This document shows, piece by piece, positions 35,001 to 45,600 of a DNA stretch of 64,000 nucleotides (position 1 is the stretch's first letter; every line of letters begins with the position of its first letter). The translations under genes were made by a program, and so were the position numbers. The notes beneath the pieces are model-generated. The model worked only from the letters and a program-made list of their open reading frames with translations, was not told where the DNA came from and did no database searches. The DNA is from Onthophagus taurus. Lineage: Eukaryota > Arthropoda > Insecta > Coleoptera > Scarabaeidae. Location: NCBI RefSeq assembly GCF_036711975.1, contig NC_091967.1, positions 8,308,001-8,372,000 of the forward strand. Direction: 5' to 3'.

Positions 35001-37707
35001 AACAACAACAGGTGGGGTTCGAGTTTCCTCAGCCGTTGACGTAGTTGCTCCTTTATTTTGTTTTTTAATTTTAGCAATTTCGTCTTCCTCGCTAACTTGT
35101 CTCGCTGTTGGGGGAGGTTGCTTTTTTGGAACAACTTTCGGTTGTTGAGGAACCGGAGTTGGATTTTCCTTCTCCTTTTTCTTATTCATTTCGCTTTCCT
35201 GCAATTTTTGCATAACCCGTGGGGAATCAGCTAACCTAGTAATACCACTTAAAGGACCTCTAGCGACATCTTCCGTGTCCAAAACGCGCTCTCTTTCTTT
35301 ATGTTCCGTAAAACGAACTCGCGAGGACGAAGTTTCCGTGTCTGAGTCATCACCGTGTCGATTAAACCTTGATCGATACCTTGATCGAGCTGGTCTCGAT
35401 GATTCGGTGTCATAATCATCAACGCCGTAATCGGTGGTTGTTCCATATCGATTGTAACGCTCGGTTTGTTTTGGTCTGTCGCCAAATTTTCGGCCGCCTA
35501 ATGGTGCATCATCAGTTTCGCCGTAACCTCTTTCTTCTTGTTGACGAAATTGCGAAGCAAGGCGATGGTCGCTTTTTGAGCGCATCAATCCGGGTCCACC
35601 TCCGGGTGGTTGAAGATGACTTCCGGTGCCGAAACTTGAATGCGAAGTGTTTGGGATGTTTAAATCGCCAAATCCGGCAACGTGAAGAACCAATTGATTT
35701 GGATCGTGCGCTAAAATCAATCGGACTTTTCTCGAATAATCTGAAGCTTCGTACTCGAAGTTTCTGATGAATTCGACCGTTTTTAAAAATATTTCTTTTG
35801 CATCCATCAACTCGCAATCATCCCAATTAACGTTCTCGTTCATGTGTTTATCAGCTAAATCACAATTGCTTATGATGTTTCCAATTTCAAGTTCAAGGTT
35901 ATCTTTAAGAGTGGTCATGCTGCGCAATTCCGTTCCTAAGTAGCGATCTAATTCGCCTCTCAAGTACTCGGTGCGATCTTTTAAAGCTTTCGCGAGTCTC
36001 CGATGGATTTCTTCGACTTCTTCGCTAACCGACAAACAATTCATTTGAATCGATTGAGTGTTTTTCTCAACCAACGCTAAGGTGTCTTGTAAGCGGTGGA
36101 TTCCGCGACGAATTTGATTATTTATCCTAGTAATTTCTCTCCTGAGGATGTCCATGTGGGCTCCTTTGCATTCCTCGCAAATTTTTTTATCACAATGCGA
36201 GCAAAAGCTGCAATAAGCTTTTTCGGAGCACACATTACATCGTTCCATTATTTGTCCGCTCGTCGGATCTGGGAGTTCCCCGGTAATTTCGATGTGAAGT
36301 TCGAGGAAACGTTGCAACGTTACGTTCGTGGGGAATCCTTGAACTCCTTGGTACGGTATCCGATGTTCTGCACGACATTCTGGGCATTTTACCTTTAAAA
36401 TTTTTGAAAAATTATTTTTATTTTTAAATTAAATTAAAGTAATCTAAAACTTCGATAGAACGGACAAATCCGAAACAATTTTAATTCCATTCAAATTTGA
36501 AAATTAAAAAACAATTTATCGATAAAAGTTATTACTTTTCTAATTTTAGGCTAGCTTTATTAAAAAAAATTTTGATTTGATCAATAATTAGAAAGATAAC
36601 CTTAAAAAATCGTTTTTCAAACTAATTTCATACCAGTGTGGAACGCCATCTGGTGGAGATGTCGCAAAATTTTATTAAAAGAAATCATTTTAAATGACGT
36701 TCTAAACAAATGTTATAGGAAACATTTTTCGATTAAAACAAAAATATGACATATTATTTGCCTTAATTTAAAATGAGTCATTTCGAATCATTTTAATTTA
36801 TTGTAATAAATGACGTTTTTCGAAAAAATGGTTTTAGTAAAAGTTTTGGATAATTTAATTTTAAACAAATTTTATTTGAAAATTTTTTTGATTCGATCAA
36901 CTATTAGGAAGATAACCTCAAAAAACGATTTTTTATAACCGGGTGGAGCGCCATCTGGTGGAGATGTCGCAAAATTTTATTAAAAGAAATCATTTTAAAT
37001 GACATTTTAAACAAATTTCGTACGAAAAGCTTTTCGATTAAAACGAAAATATGATATGATTTGCCTTAATTTAAAATGAGTCATTTTGAATCATTTTAAT
37101 TTAATTTTAATAAATGACGTTTTTTGAAAAAATTGTTTTAATAAAAGTTTTAGATAATTTAATTTTAAACACATTTCGTTTCAAAATTTTTTTGATTCGA
37201 TCAATAATTAGGAAGATAACCTCAAAAAACGGTTTTTTCATCCCAGTGTGGAGCGCCATCTGGTGAAGATATCGCAAATTTTTATTAAAAGAAATCATTT
37301 TAAATGACATTTTAAACAAATGCTATACGAAAAATTTTTCGATTAAAACAAAAATATATGATTTCTTAATTTTAAATGAGTCGGATCATTTTAATTTTTT
37401 TGTAATAAAAGACTATGTTTTTAGTTGTAAGTCTAGTGTCTAGTTTAATGAAAGAAAGTTTCGGGTTTGACCGTGCGTCTTCAGACACATGTACTAAACG
37501 AATAATATTAATAGTATGATTTACAAATATTGTGTCCGTTATATCGAGGTTCTACTGTAATTTAGTTATTACCTGTCTTCTTACGTAGTCCACGAGTCCT
37601 TCCAAACAAGGTTCCATGCAAAAGCTGTGTTGGCATGGTAACAATTTTGGATTTCGGTAGCGATCCAAACAGATGGCGCAAGTTAATAGTTGTTCGAATT
37701 GTTCCAT
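32064..37707 (-). CDS. tn: TRIM-NHL protein, thin/abba (TRIM32-like) orthologue; 7 exons, about 1239 aa
   Basis: Exons are 37707-37573, 36392-34965, 34680-33414, 33188-32872, 32810-32670, 32568-32351 and 32277-32064. The RING domain (residues 10-51: CAIC, LPCQH, FCMEPC, KCPEC) is split by intron 1. A B-box-like zinc module starts at C97 (CNVCSEKAY). A coiled coil follows at about 130-230. Residues about 300-940 are Ser/Arg/Pro-rich and disordered, shared between two large exons. Six NHL repeats (about 955-1239) form the C-terminal propeller, with repeated cores such as NHRIQVF and the end at [20 protein letters not shown] and B-box wording is close to Drosophila thin. The known fly protein is a muscle E3 ligase needed for sarcomere and attachment stability; human TRIM32 is linked to limb-girdle dystrophy. 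Intron 1 carries the CTCF-like 305-bp repeat. Confidence 0.95.
36560..37420. repeat. About 305-bp tandem repeat with CTCF-like boxes (locus B, thin intron 1)
   Basis: Same repeat as 19513-20345, in the same orientation, about 2.8 copies. CTCF-like boxes are ACGCCATCTGGTGG (36643-36656), GCGCCATCTGGTGG (36948-36961) and GCGCCATCTGGTGA (37253-37266); the middle one fits the published CTCF consensus fully. It is followed at 37415-37490 by a fragment of the TTTCGGGTTTGACCGTGCGTC repeat and at 37533-37559 by a solo Tigger-like end. Confidence 0.92.
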
Positions 37708-38750
37708 TTTGTTTTCTAGAACGATAAAAGATATTTTTCGTTAATTTCGATTGAATCTCGCGCGAAGATGTTTTTTAGATTGGTTTTCATTTTGGCCGAA
37801 ATCCAACTTTAAGGTTTAAATTCTCAAACGTCTTGCGCGAAAATAATCCACGTTCCCATTGGATTTAGAAGCAATATCGCGGACGCCTTGGAACGTCACC
37901 GTTTTAAAATTAGATTGCACGGCTATAACGGAACGGACAGAAGCACAGAAGGAAGGTTTTTCAAAAATAATTTCGCAAAAATAGATTCGAATCCACCATA
38001 AAAAAATAACACACTTTCAGGATTTTAAATACAAAAATTTTTTTTGTTATTTTTAAGTTGGTATTATTAATTGAATGTATTTTAATCGAAGAATATAAAA
38101 TCACATTGTGGGTTACTTTTAGTTATTTTTAGATTGACCGATCAAAATCAAGAATGAAACAAAAAAAAAGAAACAATGAACGTCAGATTAAAATTAGAAA
38201 AAGACCACGCGATATAAATAAAGCTTTTTATTTATTATTTAAATCCACTTTCTTCTTTAAAACGAAGGTATTTTATAAACACCTCTTTCCAATTTCTAAA
38301 CAATCCCAAAAATACTTTAACATGCATAAAATAAAATTTTATTAAATTAAAAAAAAAATTAACTCACATTTAACTAAAATTCCTGTCAAATTCTTAATAA
38401 TTGAAAATTGTTCATACTTTAATCACAAAATTATCAAAACCCTTCTTCTTACTTCTTGATTCAAATTTAGACTGAAAGATTTCTGAAAGGTTTAAGTAGG
38501 TTCTCTTTATAAAGTTGGCGGCGCTGTCGATGTGGGTTGGTTAAGGCGAAAATGGCGACGTAATGACGTGTCGCGCACATCTTTTGTTTCTGTGACGTCT
38601 TTTGTTTCTTTAATACGGTATTTTTAGAAAGAATTATATTTTGTTTCATTGTTGTTACTATTCCGTTTATAGAATCAAAGAGGCTTTTGACTCTCTCCTT
38701 TAAAAATAATAGAAACCGCGTTATTCAATTTTATGCATTCAATTAAAAAG
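37708..38750. promoter_or_regulatory. Upstream region of thin, candidate promoter
   Basis: This region is GC-richer than its surroundings near 37740-37940 and 38510-38610. It includes a CRE-type TGACGTC near 38593, a second TGACGT near 38564, and AAAATGGCGAC near 38549 that resembles a Pho/YY1 site. No TATA box was recognised. The transcription start is not determined. Confidence 0.35.
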
Positions 38751-38919
38751 AAAATTCAGATTATTTTAATAGTAGGTGGCGCTTTGTCACCTTTAAAATC
38801 ATATTTTGAGTTATCTTGGCTAATATGCAAAAGATGATAAATCTTTTTTGATGAGTTCAAAGTTATTTTTGATTTAGAAAGTGTTTTGTAGGTTTCTGTA
38901 ATTTTAATTGGAACTTTTT

Positions 38920-39450
38920 TTTACGATAGATGGCGCTGTATATTGTATTTTTGAGAAATTATTTTAATTAACTAGTAACTTTCTAGTTCTAGTTTTAATT
39001 GTTATTTAGCGCTAAATTGTATATTTTTATTGAAGTATTACTATATAGTAGAATTAGATAGTATTATATAGTAGAATTAGATTAATTTAGGTTTAGCCGT
39101 CTTTAGAGACATACGGTTAAATCCGAATCTTTCTAGTTCTAGGCCTAGTGTTAGTTCTACTTTTATTTTAGTAAAATAGACAACAATTTAGCGCTTAATA
39201 ACAATTAAAACTAGAACTAACTCTAAACCTAGAAAGTTTCGGGTTTAGCCGTGCGTCTTCAAACGATAGTAGATAATACGATATATATCCTAAATTTAAT
39301 TTAATAGAATAGATAACAACTATTTTTTTTAAATAAAAGCGATAAATAGCGTATTTGACAACAATTTTGTACTTAATAAAGTATAGGTTTCTGTAATTAA
39401 GACTTAAGTAGTAAAACGTTCGAAGGATAGATGGCGGTGATAACAAATCT
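38920..39450. repeat. Inverted cluster of the TTTCTAGTTCTAG / GTTTAGCCGT repeat
   Basis: ACTTTCTAGTTCTAGTTTTA (near 38985) returns inverted as TAAAACTAGAAC..AACCTAGAAAGTTT (about 39207-39240). The block TTTAGCGCTAAATTG (39005) is likewise matched by CAATTTAGCGCTTAA (39185). GTTTAGCCGT occurs near 39093 and 39243. Boxes of the form GATAGATGGCG occur at 38927, 39426 and 39621. Copies of parts of this family lie at 20369, 37420, 51230 and 54420. Confidence 0.7.
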
Positions 39451-40070
39451 GTTATATTTGACAAATTGAAACTAAAATAGTATTTATCACTTGCAAATTT
39501 TGAACTATTTTTTGTAATAATCTCTATTTAAAACAGCTTTGTAACAATTTTAAATAATGATTTTTAAATAATAATGAAAGTTGTAATTTCTGTAAAAAGT
39601 ATTTGGTGATTCAATGAAATGATAGATGGCGCTAATTTCAAATAGTTTTATGATTAATGATAATTTTAATGATTTTAATATTAATACAATATTTTGATTA
39701 AAATGTATGTTAAACGAAATAAAGTAGTAAGTAAGTTTATAACGAAACGGAGAGATTAAAAAAATGTAATAAAAAACTAAAAGCACATCGAAAACGATTG
39801 AATCAAGAGTTCTCGGGTTCCCGGGTAAACTATCCTAAAAGGCAAAAAATAATATTGGACGTTGTGGAATACGATATCATCTCTCCTTTACTATACGATA
39901 TCTCGACTGCAGCTTCCCTCAATTTTCTGCCGACCGAGCATTTCTAATATCTTATATATCGAAGATGAGAAGGCACAATAGAAAAACCATTACGTATTGT
40001 CATTCACGATCGGAGAATATACGTGTAAAGCATGATCTTTTTTTCGTTATTAAAAAATTCTTTTAAAATA

Positions 40071-40793
40071 TACCGGGTGTTTTTGTAAGTTGTGGCATAA
40101 TATTAATCATAAATACTAGAATAAAAATGATAATAATGATTCGTGTACAAATTTTTGGTCTAAACCCATAAATGGCTATAGATTAAATATTTTCAATATG
40201 GTTTGTTTTAGAAACATAAAATTTGGTAAACAGTGCAATGTTATCATGAGAAATCGTTTAAGATCACCTATGAAAATATGCAAATAAGAGCAATTTAGAA
40301 GTAGTGTAATGATACCAAGACAAATTATAAAGGAGCATTGTTGATCAGATCAGAAAACTCAAGAGGATCAGATTCTGTTTTGCTTGTTTTGTTTCCAGTT
40401 TTTGTTCATAACATACTACCCATCTTTTCAGTATTTCGCCTTGCTCCATGAGAATTCTGTGTATTCTGTCTTAGTTTCTCTAATTCCTGCCACTCTATTT
40501 CTCGGTCTGTGAGTGCTGTTTTCTTCCTTCCTCCATACTCTGTACTCCTCCTTCGTTTCTTTGGTTCTACGCTGCTGCACTCTTACAAAGTACAAAGTGA
40601 CCTCTCATTCACGTACGTACATTTACATACTTTTAGTAATGTTTTTTTAGCAGCTTTTTACAATATCGTCTCGCCGCTGCGTTAGCATTTCTTAACTTTG
40701 AAGTCCCATATTTTATCCATTTATGAGTTTAGACAAACAATTTTTACACGAATCGTCATCATTTTCACTCTAGTATCTGTGATTAAAATTATG
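40071..40793. mobile_element. Decayed foldback element related to 1851-3016
   Basis: It starts TACCGGGTGTTTTTGTAAG. ACTAGAATAAAAATGATAATAATGATTCGTG near 40127 is the inverted counterpart of CACGAATCGTCATCATTTTCACTCTAGTAT near 40747. The same motif defines the arm ends of the 1851-3016 element. The interior at about 40370-40620 is different and GC-richer; its minus strand has broken coding-like phrases, perhaps an old LINE fragment. Confidence 0.65.
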
Positions 40794-41965
40794 TAACAAT
40801 GATAATATCGATAAAAAATTATTTAACAAAGTTAATTATGGGTTGTGATCATAAAATGTTGTTTTTTTTTCTTTAAGATGTCGCCTGGGGTTAAAGTACT
40901 TACCCAAAAATTTTCCACTCGGTTTCCTTTAAGGTTTTTTTCTTTTCACGTTTAGGATTTTTGTCCGAGGCCCCCAAGGGGCCCTCCCCTTTTTTACGAT
41001 CTTTGCTTTACGCGTACGCTAATCTGGAAAGAAAAAGAAAAATATATCGTTTTATTTAAATCGAACAAGTAATATTAAGTACAATATTAAGTCTTTTTTG
41101 TTTTGATACTTCTTCCTAAATTGGTAAGGAATTTTAAACGTTTTAATATGAGATGCCGGTCGGAAATAGTTTGCCAAAAATGTTACTCGGTTCGAATTAT
41201 GTATATTTAGTCTGGAAAATGTGTGTATAATATATAGTAACAGACTGAACATTGGTGAATGGGTTATTATTATGGAATTCGAAAAATGTCGGTTTAATTT
41301 TACGTTGTTAATGTTAAAAAAATTATTACAGTTATTTATAGAAAATAATGGGTTTTACTTTAATTTGAAGATAAAAAAATGAAATAATATAGATACATTA
41401 TAGATTTAATCAAAATGTGTGTTTTAAAAAACCAATATAGACTTGTTTCACCATCTTTGCAAAGTAATGTTTATAAGCGTTTTATTAAATTTATTCCATA
41501 ATTTTGTCACAAATATCGTTTTGCTCGCAGATCCAGAAATGTTACAAGTGCGGTATAAAAAGTTAAAGACATGTAAAATGCCGATATCAATTCTTTTTCT
41601 TCTTCATACGAGCTGTTTCTAATAAAAAATATTCGAATATTCTTTCTTCCAAATGATTTATCTGGTGTAATCTTCACTATTCGTTATTCAGACATTCTAT
41701 TTATTAATAATAATAATAATGCCTTGTCCAAGACAAAATGTCTGTTTGAGAAAATCCATTGGAGACGGGCAAGGTATCTCTTGAAAGAAAATATGACGTT
41801 CTAATTATAATTTGCCAACAATAGTCGTGGATTTATAAAAGGATTTATAAATCTGTTATTTATTTCATTTGCCACACAATAACATGAACGCCGACCTTTT
41901 CAAAAAGCTTCCTAATTTCGATATGTTTAGTTTAATAGTTCTTGACAATACATATTTTCATTCAA
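40794..41965. other. Non-coding interval
   Basis: No gene was found. A short GC-rich patch at 40950-41020 (CCGAGGCCCCCAAGGGGCCC) contains a palindrome. A TAATAATAATAATAAT microsatellite lies at about 41705-41721. Confidence 0.5.
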
Positions 41966-42230
41966 GATCAAGGCTCAGTAATTAAGAATATATCAACCTC
42001 AACCTCGTTATTATATTGTGGCGCCTCGGCCGTGGGCATCCTCAGCTTTATCAAATAAAGCTGTAGATCTTATGACTAATTAAGCCAAGGTCGAGGCTCC
42101 ATGCTTAACATTTAATCAACCTTCAATTGGTTATCATATCGCTACGCCTCGGCTTTATCATTTGAGGTTGTAAACTTTTTTGGCTGATTAAGTCGAGGTC
42201 GCCTGAGGCCAAGGCTATATTGCAATGCAA
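41966..42230. repeat. About 127-bp degenerate tandem repeat rich in CCTCGGC
   Basis: The unit AAGG(T)CGAGGCTC..TTAA..ATCAACCT..GGTTATTATATTG/CGCTAC..GCCTCGGC is seen about twice with a third partial copy. TGACTAATTAAGCCAAGGTC (about 42073) is echoed by GGCTGATTAAGTCGAGGTC (about 42181). GCCTCGGC and CCGAGGC-type ends could pair. Confidence 0.6.
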
Positions 42231-42397
42231 ATTACTGTAAAATTGGTTACAGATGGCAAGATTTACAAGGAATTTTTTTATATCATATTTTTGCAACTTT
42301 TTTATGTATCAACTTCTCTTTCTATATTTAATGACACACAATGTCAAACACTTTGACACTCTAATAAGATTAGCATGAGGCAAACCATAAATATATA

Positions 42398-42617
42398 CAG
42401 TGAAACGTCGCATAACAACCATAATTCGTTCGAGAATCTTACTCGTAATGGGAAATATTCGTTAAACGAAACAATGTTTTCTATACATATAAATAAGGGA
42501 CTTCCCCTATACGTGTCACTCGTTATGCGAAATATCAATCGTTTAACGAGACAATTTATTTTACTCGTTATGCGAAATATTCGTTATGAGAGGTACTCGT
42601 TAAGCGAGGGTCCACTG
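42398..42617. mobile_element. 220-bp MITE, pogo/Tigger type, TA target duplication
   Basis: The left end is TA-CAGTGAAACGTCGCATAAC. The right end is GTTAAGCGAGGGTCCACTG-TA, giving terminal inverted repeats starting CAGTG and TA on both sides. The interior consists of repeated CTCGTTATGCGAAATAT phrases. This end type and TA duplication are those of pogo/Tigger non-autonomous elements. Frames running through it are not genes. Confidence 0.8.
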
Positions 42618-45600
42618 TATATTTTATTCATGATAAAATTTAAAAAATATTTTAAGAAATTACTTAAATACAACATTAAAATCTGTTAAACGTATATTCT
42701 AAATACGAACATGTTCTTACGTGTTAGATTTATTTATTTAAAAGGGATTTTTTGTCACATTTTTTCTGAAACCTTCCGCATTTTGCTCGGCCACGTAGTA
42801 CTTAGCTCAGACCCTCTTAATTAAATTTGCCAATGCTTCAGGAAATCAACTTAAAACGATGTACATTTCCCTCGTGTGCCAAATTTCGTTTTCCCCTCTC
42901 CATCTCGGTTTAAAAGCTATTTTAAAATATCCCTACTGAATTAATTTACATTTTAATTATTAACTGAAAATAAACGAGCACTCAATTTTCTTATAAAAAC
43001 ATTAATAAGATCGTGCTGTATTTCGGGATAAAAAAAATAATCCGGAAAGAAGAATGTTTAAAAAAAATGTGTTGACAACTTTGAACAATCATTATGCTTT
43101 AAGTGGAGTGTCCATTATTATGTATTCTTGTCGTTAAATTCTTGCCAAATTCTTGCTTTAAATTAAATATTAAGTTTGGGGTGCCAAAAAAAAATGTTTG
43201 AAAGAATGTAGGTACATTAGAATATCTAAGATTAATAATATTAGTCATTGAATTATATAAACAGGTGATGAGAAAGTTTCTGAGTCATTTTTGGAAGTAG
43301 TCCGAAAATACATCGTCCAGATATGGTTAGGTTGATATACGAAAACCTCAAAATAAGTGGTTTGTATTTAAAAATGGATTAAATTTAATCCACTTAAATA
43401 GCTCCTAAGAGACAACAGCATAAAAATACATTCGACATTTTAACACCGGTAGCCGATTCATTTTTTTATTTCAATTTTCTCATTTTCTATTTAATTTTTT
43501 CTGCTTTTGACATATCTTCAAAATAATTTAACTCACATCAACTTTTGCACTTTTTGTATCGTTTCACTAACGTTGAACGGAATTTTGGACCCTTTTTAAA
43601 AGAGACAATTCTCTTATTCGATGACCGACAGTTTTTTTTTTCAGCGGCCTTCGAGTCGCCGGCTGAACGCGGACTGAATTTCAGGTGCTCGTCTCCGCAC
43701 CATGTGATGTAAGCCGAGGTTCTCTGCCAGAAAACGATGTAGTTGGTACTTTTGGAAATAGAAATGGTTCACAAAACATCTATCTATAGGGTGAATCATT
43801 AAAATGCTTTTCTAAAAATGATTTTTTAGAAAATTCGTTGAATTTATGAATGTTTGGAAAAAATATTAATAAAAATTGAATTGAACCATACTTTCTTCCT
43901 GGGGACTATGTGTTGTTTCGAAATAGATGGTTTCGCAACACGAGGAAATGACTGGGCCACTAAAAATCGAGAACTTTTTACTAATTGACGGTCGTCGACG
44001 TTGCTACTAGCCTCTCTCGAAAATAGACCGTCGCTAATTTTAGAGAGTTTCGGGCCCGAACGTGGTACGTTCCTACTTCTCCATCATTTCACTTTAAATT
44101 TTAAATCCAAAAATTTTTACTTAATTCAGCCAATCATTTCTATCTTTGTATTATTATTTCATTCATCTTAACTTTAACTTAAATTTACGTTAAAACTTAG
44201 TTAATAAAAAAAAACGAGTTTGGATCAAAGCCATAAACAATAAGAGTAGCACTAAAGCGTGCTTATGTTACAAGTCGACAACGTCCGTTTCACTCCAACA
44301 ACGATAACATCCCCGCGAGTACCTAGTTTTCGACCTCAGGGTTCCAAGTAAATATCTAATTTGCTCCGGAAACCCCCCGAGAGCACTATTCCACTTTTAT
44401 TTCAAAGTCGAGAAGGCAGAAATGAAGTCGTTTCGTTTAAAATGTCGAAAAGTTTACGGGAAACATAAGCTAAATAAAATTTTTTATTCTATAATTTACT
44501 AAAAATAGAAAAGGAGATTTTTAATTAATCAGTTATAAACATCATTTTATATCGCCGATTTTTCATGGGATCAATCTTTCAGTATACTGCTTGTTCGTGT
44601 AGTATCATCACTATAAACTGATATGGAACATATTTTGAAAATGTTTTGGGTCTATTGGATCTGGTGCCACTACAAATATAACTGAATTTGGCTAAAGTAC
44701 GGTAAAGCAATACTTCAAAACTTGGTTAGACCGTTAGAAGAATAAATGGATGACGTATCCAAGGGCAAAAAAGATGGTGATGCCGAGAATGTCGAAAAAC
44801 GGCACTGCTTACTTCCAAATGTGCAAATTTGTAATTGAAACTAAGCTATCCATTCGCCAGGAGTGAAACTGATTACTAAAACTTATTTTTTTCCGAAGAT
44901 ATTTTAGCATAATTGTTGACTTGATTGAAATAAAAGCATTTTTGGGTTTATTTCAGTTGGCGTCACTTTGGATGGATCAGAGATGGGAGTGGAATTGAAA
45001 TGTTTTGGTTGACATCTCTCAACAAAGATTTCTCTTTCTACTTAGACATTCGATTTGATGACTTGGAGGCCAGAGATGAAAAAAAGTTGTCTGACAAATT
45101 TATACTTATAAGGAACATTTTACAATATGAAACTTGTTGTGAGCCTTAGAGTCTGAGAATAATTTCACACGTTTTGGCCTTATTACTAATCATTATGAAA
45201 ATCACAGGAATGGCACCAGTTACCGGAAAACGGCTCACATACGGAGTCAAAATTTTTTTATAGCTTAGATTGCTGTCGATTGCTTCTAAACGACATAAAA
45301 GGATACATCAATATGTTGAACCGTTGGGTTTGGCTGTGCTGACAGAAACACATTGATAGTTTCAAAAAGAAACAAATTGAATTTAATTGTTTTAAGTCCT
45401 CATACTACTCAGGAAGGGATCTTATCAAGAGGAGCCGGTTGAATATATCTCTCTTAGATTATTGACTCTAGAAATTTTGGGGATAAAAATTGTTTATAAT
45501 GAACCAAATAAGTATAATCCAGTAGTGGAATAAACCTGGGTTCCACCGTATTCTAGGTACCGAGCGAGAATCTTTAATTATGTCTAAATTGATGGTTTAT

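Noticed and set aside
33768-35817. Several open frames on both strands across thin exons 2 and 3
   Set aside because: Shadows of the long Ser/Arg-rich coding exons. The minus-strand frame described as thin is the only one with consistent splice sites and domains.
42375-42689. 104-codon plus-strand frame
   Set aside because: It runs through the pogo/Tigger-type MITE and its internal repeats.
43632-43690. Possible small plus-strand exon after a T-rich tract ending CAG
   Set aside because: The acceptor looks good and one frame is open for about 22 codons, but there is no homology, no partner exon and no clear donor context.
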